Made by a program: the position numbers and the translations under genes. A stretch of DNA of 62,354 nt from assembly GCA_900548855.1 (NCBI GenBank), contig URMF01000016.1, forward strand, positions 1-62,354, given 5' to 3'. The notes beneath the pieces are model-generated. The model ran no database searches, was not told where the DNA came from, and was given only the letters and a program-made list of their open reading frames with translations. Within the stretch, counting starts at the first letter, position 1, and each line of letters opens with the position of its first letter. Shown here one piece after another: positions 8,762 through 17,458 of this stretch. Source of the stretch: an uncultured Eubacteriales bacterium (GTDB lineage Bacteria > Bacillota > Clostridia > Lachnospirales > Lachnospiraceae).

Positions 8762-9418
8762 ATTCTCACCTGGAAAACGGAACCAGATATAATCATTATA
8801 CGATACTCCATGGGTTCTTTTTACTATTTCCTGTGGATTATATTCCTTTAACCCCAAATGCTCTAATATCTGCCGGATATCTCCTCTTTCCTTTTCAAAG
8901 CACCGCATTTCCAAAATCTTATTCAACTGGTATCTCGTCATGTTCTCCTTTGCAAACAACTGCTTTACCGGATGTTCGCAATATCGCGACACATGCACCT
9001 TACTTCCTTTTACCGATACCCGAGCTGTAATCTCATCCCGCCAGAAAACCTCAAAGGAATAATCGGAAAGCATTTTTTCTTCCATACGCTGTTTCTCCAA
9101 TCCCTGTAAAGTCTGCTTAAGCTGCAGGTTAAGCAACCTTTGTTCTTTTTGCATAGCCAAAAGTTCTTTTCTTCTGGAAATCTGCTTTTCTGTCTGGCAG
9201 ATGGCACCGGGATATACCCTTCCAAGCGACCTGTACTTTATAGTACCTTTTTCTCTCCACTGCTCATAATAGTATTTCTTCCCCTTAATGGTTTTAATCA
9301 CAATGGATTTCTGTTCCGTTCCAAGCTCCTGAAGCTCCTTGTCTATTTTTTCTAAATTTGCAAGAACTTTTTTCTCTTCTTTTGAAATCAACTGATATAT
9401 TCGCTCTAAATCTTCCAT
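8732..9418 (-). CDS. Unknown coiled-coil protein
   Basis: 228 residues, not recognised. Residues 1-35 and ~80-118 are strongly helical and charged, as in coiled coils. Between them lies a short segment KGKKYYYEQWREKGTIKYRS that resembles DNA-binding-adjacent domains of transposon- and restriction-linked proteins. The C-terminus ends in YNDYIWFRFPGENLTAKDVL. A clear AGGAGG site sits before the start at 9418. The 3' end overlaps the convergent GNAT gene by 30 bp. The position next to the nuclease-helicase cluster suggests, but does not show, a role in it. Confidence 0.6.
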   Translation of the reverse strand: MEDLERIYQLISKEEKKVLANLEKIDKELQELGTEQKSIVIKTIKGKKYYYEQWREKGTIKYRSLGRVYPGAICQTEKQISRRKELLAMQKEQRLLNLQLKQTLQGLEKQRMEEKMLSDYSFEVFWRDEITARVSVKGSKVHVSRYCEHPVKQLFAKENMTRYQLNKILEMRCFEKERGDIRQILEHLGLKEYNPQEIVKRTHGVSYNDYIWFRFPGENLTAKDVLVR

Positions 9419-9524
9419 TGCGGTCTCCTCCTATCTGGTGTATGAACTTCTGACGCAGGTACTCGCTGTTTCTGTCTGATTTGATATTAACATATATATT
9501 TTATTTTTCAATATTTGTATGTTA

Positions 9525-9586
9525 ATTCATAGGCATAATTAGTAACTATGAAGCCAAAGGCTGAATAGTTACCGCAATTATGAATT
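9525..9586. repeat. Long imperfect hairpin downstream of the nuclease-helicase gene
   Basis: ATTCATAGGCATAATTAGTA..CTATGAAGCC pairs with GGCTGAATAGTTACCGCAATTATGAAT around a 3-base loop. It lies after the minus-strand gene that ends at 9606 and has no clear U-run, so it may be an mRNA-end stem or a dispersed palindrome rather than a simple terminator. Confidence 0.55.
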
Positions 9587-9605
9587 GCAGGCTCAATGTC
9601 TCCTC

Positions 9606-12530
9606 TTATTCTCCTGTAATATAATCATAAATATCATCCCTTACTGGTACATCTAAACGATATGTAATCTCAAATGCATCATCCTTCGTGGATTCCATAT
9701 AGATTGGCTTAGGTTCACCTACCGCATAAATCTCCCCTAAAAAATAAAATTCTTTTGCTTCTTTATCGTCCTTATTTTTACGAACAAACAGAAAAATCCG
9801 GTTGTCTGCATCCTCTGGTGTTCCCTTATAAATGTGAGCCACATCACTAGAAGTGATTTTCCTTGGATGTTTTGACAACGCAATCAACTCCTGATTAGAA
9901 ATAAAACGGTCCTCATATGCAATGGCATCCTCTGCCTTATCGTAGTTGATAAAGACAGGCATCGTTTTTGTCTCGGAATCATAAAAATATCCACCTATAT
10001 TCTGTGCATTCAGGTTACGCTTCCAATTCAATAACCGGCACACATCTTCATAAGTATATTTCTGATATAGTTGAAAGTTCGTATCTTTATAGCGGTTTGC
10101 ATAGTTTTTCTGATACCTCTTAATTCCAAAATCCACCAATTCATATACCATATCCGAAAAAATCTTATTTTTGAGCATTTGCTTAAAATGTGGCGCTATC
10201 TGATATTCTTCATTGTCATTTAGCTCTAAAAATACACAACCATTAAACTTTTTCTTCTCTTCTTCCTTCGGAAATTCATTGGTAAGATTACGGATAACCG
10301 AATCCTGTACTTCCTCTAATAGAGTAATATCGTACTTCTGCTGTAACATAGTTTTAAAAAAATGTAAAATATGTGCTGGTTGGTTTTGCAAATCCTTTAA
10401 CATTTCCAACTCATGTACACGTTTCCCCTTTGCTACTTTCCTTGACAAATATTCAATAATCTGCGCTTCTTCCTCTGTCAAGCGTACTGCATATTCCTTT
10501 TCATATTTTACTAAAAATGCATAATAGGAACCCATTTTTTCAAAAATCTTCGTTATATCAACAGCCCCATATTCATCAAAATCCTGAATGGAAGGGATTC
10601 TTCCCAATTTATATTTGAGATTTTGATAAGATTCGCGAAGTAATTTTAAATCGTTGGTTTTAGCATTATCAATAGAAGCATAAATCCGTTTTTTTGAAAT
10701 CTCATCAAAATGGATAGTAGAGCTTCCCGGAATCACCTTCGAGCCCTCGCGAACATACCGGCGGATAGTATCTTTGTTATAGCTACGGTCGCCAGACAGG
10801 GCAATCGGAATCATAAAGTTATTCATATAATTACCAATAAAATCCAGTATTACAACATATTCCTTATCTTCTGCTTTCCTTAACCCACGCCCTAGCTGCT
10901 GGATAAATACAATCGGACTTTCTGTTGGCCGAAGCATAATCACTTGGTTAATTTCTGGTATATCAACACCTTCATTAAAAATATCAATCGTGAAAATATA
11001 ATCCAATCTGTCATCTCTGTCATCATTCGTCAACCGCTCAATGCAATCTTCCCGTTTATTCTGAGAATCATCGCCACAAAGAAATTCTGTATGGTATCCC
11101 CGAGAATTAAATTTCTTAGATAATTCAATTCCCTCTTCCTTCCGGCTACAGAATATCAAACCTTTTACACGTTCACCGCTATATCCGTAATAATTTGCCT
11201 TCTCTATCACATAATCCACACGGGCATCGCAAACCAAATATGCAAAATTACGCACACCAGTATTATCATCAAATACCTGTCCATTTATTTCCAAATCTGT
11301 GATACCAAAATAATGAAATGGACAAAGTAAATTTTCCTCCAATGCCTGTTGCAAACGAATCTCATAAGCAATATTATGGTCAAACAAATTATAGATGTCA
11401 AAATCATCTGTACGGTCCGGGCTGGCGGTCATACCAAGCCAAAAGTGCGGTTGAAAATACTGGATTATCCGCTGGTAACTATCCGCCCCAGCACGATGCA
11501 CTTCATCAATGATAATGGTATCAAATTCATCCTTTTTGAAACGTGCTAAAGTCTCCTGCTTTGCCATCATTTGCATGGTGGAAAATAAATAATCTGCCTC
11601 ATACTCTTTTGAATTACCAGAGAGAAGCCCAAAGGTCTTGGTATTGTCAAAAACTTTCTTGTAGCTATTTATCGCCTGTTTCGCTATCTGTTCTCTATGT
11701 ACTAAAAATAATACTTTCCTAGGATTATTTTCCCGGAGTGCAAATGCTGATGCATAGGTTTTACCCGTACCTGTGGCAGAAATCAATAATGCCCTTTTCG
11801 CTCCTTCCCTTTGGAGCTTTTGCAAATTATTAATAAAGGCAAGCTGCATAGAATTCGGTTGCAAACGATACTGTTCTATAGAGGGAAGCTCTGCTTGCTT
11901 TGCAATCCTTTTCTGTTTCTTGACCACTTCATAATGCAACCGATACCGTTCTATGAACTCCTCATAAGCTGAAGTATATTGTGAATTCCACAACTCACTA
12001 AATTCATCTAGCACCTGCTGTGCATACTCCCCCTGTTCCGTAGACACCAGTCTGGTATTCCACTCCTTATTTGTGGTAAGTGCACTTAAAGTCATATTGG
12101 AGCTTCCCACAATAATCCGATAAATCTCCTTATCTTTAAAAATATATCCCTTTGTATGGAACCCAACATCTGAAGCATTAGCCGAATACATTCTAAGCTC
12201 AATATTTTTTAATCCTGCCAGCTTTTCTAACGCCCTTGGCTCACTAAAATTTAAATAATCCGTTGTCAAAATCCGACCAGGAATATTCTTTTGCTCTAGT
12301 TCTTCAAGCATCTGCAATAAAGGCGTAATACCACTCATTGTAATAAATGCAACACTAATGGAAAATTCATCGCAATTGGATAACTCACTCTCAATCGATG
12401 ATAAAACCTTGCGCCCTTCCCTGTAATTATTGGAAACAAATTGTGGTTTATAGGCAAGGTTTGAAGGGTAAGTGTTGTCAATAAATGCAGTTGTAGTGGC
12501 TTGGTGAAGTTGTTTATAAATATTTTTCAT
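9606..12530 (-). CDS. PLD nuclease - SF2 helicase - DUF3427 protein
   Basis: 974 residues from the ATG at 12530, chosen because GGAG lies 8 bases upstream; an ATG 10 codons earlier lacks a ribosome site. Domains in order: a phospholipase-D-type nuclease at ~40-180 with the HKD motif (HTKGYIF, then GSSNMT), a superfamily 2 helicase at ~220-570 with Walker A GTGKT near residue 254, DEVH near 342 and the QQLGRGLRK motif, and a long C-terminal part of the DUF3427 type. Such proteins bind and cut or remodel DNA. The combination is known as a genomic-island family but its exact role is not established. It is the last of three minus-strand genes (from 16760 down), 63 bp after the AlbA_2 gene, and likely acts in defence or DNA repair. 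Confidence 0.85.
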   Translation of the reverse strand: MKNIYKQLHQATTTAFIDNTYPSNLAYKPQFVSNNYREGRKVLSSIESELSNCDEFSISVAFITMSGITPLLQMLEELEQKNIPGRILTTDYLNFSEPRALEKLAGLKNIELRMYSANASDVGFHTKGYIFKDKEIYRIIVGSSNMTLSALTTNKEWNTRLVSTEQGEYAQQVLDEFSELWNSQYTSAYEEFIERYRLHYEVVKKQKRIAKQAELPSIEQYRLQPNSMQLAFINNLQKLQREGAKRALLISATGTGKTYASAFALRENNPRKVLFLVHREQIAKQAINSYKKVFDNTKTFGLLSGNSKEYEADYLFSTMQMMAKQETLARFKKDEFDTIIIDEVHRAGADSYQRIIQYFQPHFWLGMTASPDRTDDFDIYNLFDHNIAYEIRLQQALEENLLCPFHYFGITDLEINGQVFDDNTGVRNFAYLVCDARVDYVIEKANYYGYSGERVKGLIFCSRKEEGIELSKKFNSRGYHTEFLCGDDSQNKREDCIERLTNDDRDDRLDYIFTIDIFNEGVDIPEINQVIMLRPTESPIVFIQQLGRGLRKAEDKEYVVILDFIGNYMNNFMIPIALSGDRSYNKDTIRRYVREGSKVIPGSSTIHFDEISKKRIYASIDNAKTNDLKLLRESYQNLKYKLGRIPSIQDFDEYGAVDITKIFEKMGSYYAFLVKYEKEYAVRLTEEEAQIIEYLSRKVAKGKRVHELEMLKDLQNQPAHILHFFKTMLQQKYDITLLEEVQDSVIRNLTNEFPKEEEKKKFNGCVFLELNDNEEYQIAPHFKQMLKNKIFSDMVYELVDFGIKRYQKNYANRYKDTNFQLYQKYTYEDVCRLLNWKRNLNAQNIGGYFYDSETKTMPVFINYDKAEDAIAYEDRFISNQELIALSKHPRKITSSDVAHIYKGTPEDADNRIFLFVRKNKDDKEAKEFYFLGEIYAVGEPKPIYMESTKDDAFEITYRLDVPVRDDIYDYITGE

Positions 12531-12593
12531 TACATTTTCTCCAGTAGTTGTTAAATCCATTATTATCTCTATTGCTTTTTTGCTATGATTAAA

Positions 12594-14084
12594 TTACTGC
12601 TTTACAATCCATTGTCCATTTCTATTAGAACCTTCTCGTGCAAGCGCACCTTCCTCCTGCAATTCCTTCATGTCTTTTTGTACTTGTTTTCTGCTTAAAC
12701 TCATTTTCTCCATAAGCTGAGTCTGTGTCATTGTAGAATTCTCTTTCAAAATTTCTAAAATTGTCTGTTTTCTTTCGGCTCTTTTTTTCGGCTCCTTTTC
12801 GGCTCCCTTTCGGCTCCTTTCCGGCTCTTCTTTCAAAAAACCTTCATGCACAAACAACCTTGATATAAAGTAACTATGGTCATCATCCGTCTCAAATTCC
12901 GGCTTGGGTGAACCATTTGCCTCAAGAGCATTCAAAATCTTCTTAAATCCAGTATTTCTTCCTTCTGTCAAATGCAACTCTTTTAAGAAGTCACCAATTC
13001 GACGATTTCTGTATCTACGATTTGATACACGATAATTTTTCAAACCCTCCTGCGTCACTGAACGGTCCGGCCCCGGAAAACTTACAATCTCTATTCTGTC
13101 ATGTTCAACACGCACTTCAATTGGTTCGCGGACATCATATGCACGATGATATACTGCATTAGACAAAGCTTCCTCTATTGCTGCATATGGATAATTGAAG
13201 TAACGATCTGCTTCCGCTCTATCTGGATGCTTAACAACTTTTTCTGTAATAATTGTATTTTTAATAAATTGGAGCGCATCTCTAAGCTGCTGGTGAATCG
13301 GTCCTTTAAATGTATTTTCGATAATATCGTTACCACCTAACCCTTGTGGAAATTGAACAATATCTATCTGCGTATATGGAAAGAACTTGTCCGGCTCCAT
13401 ACTAAAAAACATCAGACCAACATTCTTTGGTTTTACATACTCCGGAAGATTACTAATAATATTCATATCACTACAAACTTCCACAAAATCCCCGGTTTTT
13501 GACTTCTCATACAGAGAACTCTTAACTTCTTTCAAATAATTTTGAATCAATGTTATATTTAAATCAGATATCTCTGCCTGATGATTCGCTCTATCATCAA
13601 ATGGTACTCTATTGGCAAGATTAAACAAATCCTTTTCTTCATCGTCTGAGGGTTTCACCGTATTGGATGCCTTACGGATATAATAAATACGTTCTTTATT
13701 GTCTTTTTCCATGGTCTTAGGAGAAGAATATGGTCTATTATCCCCACCAGGACACCAGATAACAATAAACTGCCTGTCTCGATATGTCTCCACTCCTATT
13801 ATTGGCATATAAACTGGTCTAATCAGCTTACACTTAGCATATATACTCTTCTGATACGCATCTAATTTATCTGTAGGAACACCCTTTAACGGATAAACTG
13901 GTCTGCCATTATCTTCTTCTACACCAATAACAATATATCCGCCACCCCAATTATCAAGGTCATTGGCAAATGCACAGATAGTTTTCAAGGAAGCTGCTGC
14001 GTCCCATGTTTCTTTAAATTCGATTCTTGCCCACTCTACTACTTCGCCAGATAATAGAGTTTTGATGTTTGTTGGTATTGCCAT
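12594..14084 (-). CDS. AlbA_2/Schlafen-type ATP-binding regulator with winged-helix tail
   Basis: 496 residues. The N-terminus (~15-150) is an AlbA_2 (Schlafen-like) nucleic-acid-binding domain with the EFKE and GGGYIVIGVEEDNG motifs. The middle (~300-400) is a GHKL-type ATPase fragment with EEALSNAVYHRAY and EGRNTGFKKIL. A highly charged linker follows, then a winged helix (TMTQTQLMEKMSLSRKQVQK). The start at 14084 has GGAAGG 9 bases upstream; the upstream ATG at 14132 coincides with the predicted transcription start. The linker is encoded by an 11-bp tandem repeat. Proteins of this class are often transcription regulators or sensors in defence islands. Role here is inferred from neighbours. 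Confidence 0.82.
   Translation of the reverse strand: MAIPTNIKTLLSGEVVEWARIEFKETWDAAASLKTICAFANDLDNWGGGYIVIGVEEDNGRPVYPLKGVPTDKLDAYQKSIYAKCKLIRPVYMPIIGVETYRDRQFIVIWCPGGDNRPYSSPKTMEKDNKERIYYIRKASNTVKPSDDEEKDLFNLANRVPFDDRANHQAEISDLNITLIQNYLKEVKSSLYEKSKTGDFVEVCSDMNIISNLPEYVKPKNVGLMFFSMEPDKFFPYTQIDIVQFPQGLGGNDIIENTFKGPIHQQLRDALQFIKNTIITEKVVKHPDRAEADRYFNYPYAAIEEALSNAVYHRAYDVREPIEVRVEHDRIEIVSFPGPDRSVTQEGLKNYRVSNRRYRNRRIGDFLKELHLTEGRNTGFKKILNALEANGSPKPEFETDDDHSYFISRLFVHEGFLKEEPERSRKGAEKEPKKRAERKQTILEILKENSTMTQTQLMEKMSLSRKQVQKDMKELQEEGALAREGSNRNGQWIVKQ
12776..12830. repeat. 11-bp tandem repeat inside the AlbA_2 gene
   Basis: CGGCTC recurs at 12776, 12789, 12800, 12811 and 12822, with four units at exactly 11-bp spacing (CGGCTCCTTTT type). 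The period is not a multiple of three, so gain or loss of one unit would shift the reading frame between the ATPase part and the winged helix. Confidence 0.7.
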
Positions 14085-14138
14085 GAATTCACCTTCCTTT
14101 CGACAATTATATCCATTCCCTCCAATTTCCATAGAATA

Positions 14139-14166
14139 ATTATACTACAAGCTACAAGAAGAACAA
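14139..14166 (-). promoter_or_regulatory. Promoter of the AlbA_2 gene
   Basis: On the minus strand TTGTTC (14161-14166) and TATAAT (14139-14144) are 16 bp apart. Transcription would begin near 14132, which supports translation from 14084. This means the AlbA_2 and nuclease-helicase genes can be expressed apart from the upstream helicase gene. Confidence 0.55.
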
Positions 14167-14369
14167 ACATTTTTTATATATGAGGCAAAACGCTTCCCCT
14201 TCCCACTTAACAATTCTTTTCTAAACTATCAGTACTTTCCTGTCCCCCTACTGCCCTTTGGTATATAAAATTGAGCATGAAAAGATAAGTATAAATTTGG
14301 TTTTAATCAAACATGCTAACGAGATTGTTCAATGAACCCAGATATTGTTACATGATTAAAGAAAATCTA

Positions 14370-16760
14370 TTATATTGTTTCCCCTGTCACTTGTCTCTTC
14401 TTCCTTATTACACCAACAACAATTCCATTAATATAAAAATCTTCTACCCTAATTATAATATCCTGATATTTTTTATTACCTGCATGCAAAATTACATTTT
14501 CTTGTCCGTCATAATGAAATTGCTTTACCGTGGCTTCATTCATTGTCATATTTCCCCCAACAATGATGCTCCCCTCCTGGGCAAAAGCCTGCTTTTTTAT
14601 TACAATCCTGTCGCCATCCAAAATATTAAAATCAACCATGCTATCACCCGATACCTGCAATACAAATTTCATATCCGGAACTTTCACCGCCTCTAACGGA
14701 ATTATTTCTTCTCTGTCATGTTCAACATTTACATATTTGAGGTTACCCGCTGCTACATTACCCTTTATTGGCAAATGCGTGTACTCCATCTCTGTATCAT
14801 CCACAACGCTCCGCAAGCAGAAATCTTCATTTCCAGTTTGTTTATATTCCAGCTTTCTGTTATGCATAAAATCATAATATTGGAAAACTTCACTTTCCTG
14901 TTCTTCTATATTAAAAAACGGTATATCATCGCAAACGGTATAAGTTTCATTTTCATATTCTTCTACAATTTGCTTTGTACCATCAGTTACCACAATGTAC
15001 TTTGCAGCATTTCCCGGTACAATATAACATTTAACCTGTTTCAATGCATCTATAAGGTCTTCACCTGGCTTTTTTATTTCCACATACATAAGTGGCATCT
15101 CTCTTGTATCATCCTCATATACCGCTATGTCTACATAAAAAGTTTTACTTCCATATTTTACAAGTGCTTCTGTTTTCATATGCTGTACCGGATAACCATA
15201 TTTTATCTCCAATTTCTCCAAGTACCATTGCCGCACTTTCTCCTCTTCACTATCAATTTTCCTAATCTGGTCAAAAAATTGATAATTTTCTATAGAAATA
15301 TCATAAAAATCTTCTTTTTCATCATCAGACAACTGCAAAAATTCCTGCTTAATTTCGCCAACAAATACAGACTCCTTCCTACTACTAGTCAAATAAAGCA
15401 ATTCCTTTGCTCTCGTCATTCCAACATATAAAAGTTTCCGCTCTTCATCTAATTTTTCCCGTGAAAACGGCAAAATGTTCTCATTAATTCCAGCAATAAA
15501 TACTACAGAAGCTTCCAGTCCCTTAATCGAATGCAATGTAAACAGCTTGACCTTATCCACACAAAAAGAATTCTCATTACTATGTTCCAATTCCTTAGAT
15601 AATTCTGCATCTACTCCATGCTTCAAAAAATAGATTTTCAGTTTATCCAGATATCCTTTATTCCTTGCTACAACAACAATATCTCTCAACTCATATTTGA
15701 TTGCACATTTCTTAATCTCTGTAGTGATATATGCAAACTCTTTTTCTTCCTCTGTAAAATGACGATAACGCGGCTTGACTCCACTCCGCTCTATTAATTC
15801 CGGTTCCACATAATTGCTGTTACTTTTTAAATCCATATCATGATTAATTAGCGAATATGCTGCCAAAGCAATTTGTTTCGTAGTTCGATAGTTTTTTGAT
15901 AAAACACTAGATTTACCTGACATATCAAAACCAACGCTTTTAAAGCTTTGCTTAGATAACCATGACTGGGTATATATACTTTGAGCGACATCAGAAATAA
16001 AAATAATGATACTATGAGCCGATTCCTCATACATTTCTCGGATTAGCTCTAACTGGACACGGGATAGGTCCTGACTTTCATCAACAATAATATAACTGTA
16101 TTTCTGTGGTTTTAATTCTCTATTCTTTACTTTAACCCAAGCCCTAAGCGCATTTGTTTTAAAGTCTGTCAAGTTTTCGTCCTGTAACAGTTTCTCATAA
16201 GTTAGAAACACGTCAAAAATAGCATCACGATTATCCGACTGTTTTGCAAGACGAGCACGATTCTCTCCTATACTACTCCGACCCAGCCGATCTACATTCA
16301 TATATTCCTCTTTAGTAATATACCTGCAACTCTTTATCCAGTCAATTTCTTCCAGTAAAAACTGCACATTTTTATCACAAATTATAGAATTCTTCGGATA
16401 CTTCCCTCTCACTTTCTGCATTGCCAACCTCATCTTATCTCTTCGCTTTTCAGATTTTACAATTTCATATGATTCCCCTGACAGCAAGGATGAGATAATA
16501 CTATCTATCGTCCGAATCTCCACCTTTTTATTATCAATTGAGATTCCATATTCCTGGCACAAATATTCCATATATTCAATTAAAGTTTTATTATATGTAA
16601 CAACCAATACCTTCTCATTTTCCAGCTTTTTCTGTTGTTGCAATGCTATCAATTTGAAAAGTGCAACCGTTGTCTTTCCACTTCCCGCTACTCCTTTAAT
16701 TAAACTATGCCCTGTTGTTTTACTGTTGATAATCCGTAATTGGTCTACACTTAAATCCAT
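14370..16760 (-). CDS. UvrD-type helicase fused to a PD-(D/E)XK domain and a LexA-type S24 peptidase
   Basis: 796 residues, three parts. Residues 1-470 are a superfamily 1 helicase: Walker A GVAGSGKT (23-30), DESQD (227-231), TLHSIKGLE (409-417) and GMTRAKELLY (447-456). Residues ~510-600 look like the N-terminal nuclease domain of HsdR proteins, with Asp544 and Glu561-x-Lys563 (VDIAVY, then YVEIKK). Residues ~660-790 match the LexA/UmuD peptidase: the Ala-Gly cut site (GNVAAGN, 671/672), Ser707 (SGDSM) and Lys746 (EATVKQF). The spacings (35 and 39 residues) fit E. coli LexA. The start follows an AGGGGGA site. The enzyme could unwind and cut DNA and be split by self-cleavage on a damage signal. 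No LexA-type box is seen upstream. Function is inference. Confidence 0.85.
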   Translation of the reverse strand: MDLSVDQLRIINSKTTGHSLIKGVAGSGKTTVALFKLIALQQQKKLENEKVLVVTYNKTLIEYMEYLCQEYGISIDNKKVEIRTIDSIISSLLSGESYEIVKSEKRRDKMRLAMQKVRGKYPKNSIICDKNVQFLLEEIDWIKSCRYITKEEYMNVDRLGRSSIGENRARLAKQSDNRDAIFDVFLTYEKLLQDENLTDFKTNALRAWVKVKNRELKPQKYSYIIVDESQDLSRVQLELIREMYEESAHSIIIFISDVAQSIYTQSWLSKQSFKSVGFDMSGKSSVLSKNYRTTKQIALAAYSLINHDMDLKSNSNYVEPELIERSGVKPRYRHFTEEEKEFAYITTEIKKCAIKYELRDIVVVARNKGYLDKLKIYFLKHGVDAELSKELEHSNENSFCVDKVKLFTLHSIKGLEASVVFIAGINENILPFSREKLDEERKLLYVGMTRAKELLYLTSSRKESVFVGEIKQEFLQLSDDEKEDFYDISIENYQFFDQIRKIDSEEEKVRQWYLEKLEIKYGYPVQHMKTEALVKYGSKTFYVDIAVYEDDTREMPLMYVEIKKPGEDLIDALKQVKCYIVPGNAAKYIVVTDGTKQIVEEYENETYTVCDDIPFFNIEEQESEVFQYYDFMHNRKLEYKQTGNEDFCLRSVVDDTEMEYTHLPIKGNVAAGNLKYVNVEHDREEIIPLEAVKVPDMKFVLQVSGDSMVDFNILDGDRIVIKKQAFAQEGSIIVGGNMTMNEATVKQFHYDGQENVILHAGNKKYQDIIIRVEDFYINGIVVGVIRKKRQVTGETI

Positions 16761-17080
16761 GCTTATCCCCCTGTATGATTATAAGTAAATATAAATTTTA
16801 AGGTTATGATTTAAGTATGATTATACTATATAATAAAGAAGAATGCAGTATAAAATTTTATTTTTTAATCACAATAAAAGATAGACTTTAAAAATTTCTC
16901 TTATTGGAAGGCAATATTAAATCAAGATAAGCGCATTCTCACTTATGTTTTCTTTGTAAACTAAAGAAGTGATTACACTCCTGTATAATCACTTCAGACT
17001 GTAGACAAAATCTGTAACTTTTTTCATAAAAAAAGAGACCTAATTCCATCGAATCAGACCTCTTCTGCTTTTGTTCCGTA
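16761..17080. other. Intergenic with promoter, hairpin and terminator
   Basis: The helicase gene's promoter region carries a TATAAT-like box near 16820 on the minus strand with a weak -35. A perfect 10-bp stem, GAAGTGATTA with TAATCACTTC, lies at 16966-16995. The arsC-side terminator is at 17034-17064. Nothing coding is seen. Confidence 0.5.
17034..17064 (-). terminator. Terminator after the ArsC/Spx gene
   Basis: AGAGGTCTGATTCG pairs with the CGATGGAATTAGGTCTCT side and is followed on the minus strand by a run of seven T. It ends the symporter-ArsC transcript. Confidence 0.85.
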
Positions 17081-17434
17081 TTAACCTAAAAGCTTTTCTG
17101 CCCACTCACTCTCTTTAAAACCGGTAAGCACCACATCCTCTGTCACAATGATGGGACGCTTCACCAGCATTCCATCCGTTGCCAGCAGCTCATACTGTTC
17201 CTCCTCAGTCATGGCAGACAGCTTATCCTTCAACTGCAACTCTTTATACAAATTTCCACTGGTGTTAAAAAAACGTTTCAACGGCAGTCCGCTTTTCTTA
17301 TGCCACTCCTTCAGTTCATCCACCGTAGGATTCTTCTCTTTAATATGGCGGTCTGTATAGGAAATCCCATTATCATCCAGCCATTTTTTTGCCTTCTTAC
17401 ATGTCGTACACTTTGGATATTCAATAAATAGCAT
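17081..17434 (-). CDS. ArsC/Spx-family thioredoxin-fold protein
   Basis: 117 residues of the arsenate reductase/Spx family. The redox CxxC motif is at residues 9-15 (KCTTCKK), and the LLATDGMLVKRPIIV segment is typical of ArsC-like members. These proteins either reduce arsenate or, as Spx, bind RNA polymerase to turn on thiol-stress genes. The CxxC form and length suit both YffB/Spx-like members. AGGAGG precedes the start at 17434. It lies 24 bp after the symporter gene and is probably cotranscribed with it; no arsenic genes are near. Confidence 0.85.
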   Translation of the reverse strand: MLFIEYPKCTTCKKAKKWLDDNGISYTDRHIKEKNPTVDELKEWHKKSGLPLKRFFNTSGNLYKELQLKDKLSAMTEEEQYELLATDGMLVKRPIIVTEDVVLTGFKESEWAEKLLG

Positions 17435-17458
17435 ATGTTCCTCCTAAAACAATTTTCT

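Noticed and set aside
16761..16900. LexA/DinR-type operator ahead of the helicase-LexA fusion
   Set aside because: I looked for GAAC-N4-GTTC-like dyads and found none, so SOS control by the ordinary repressor is not supported by sequence.
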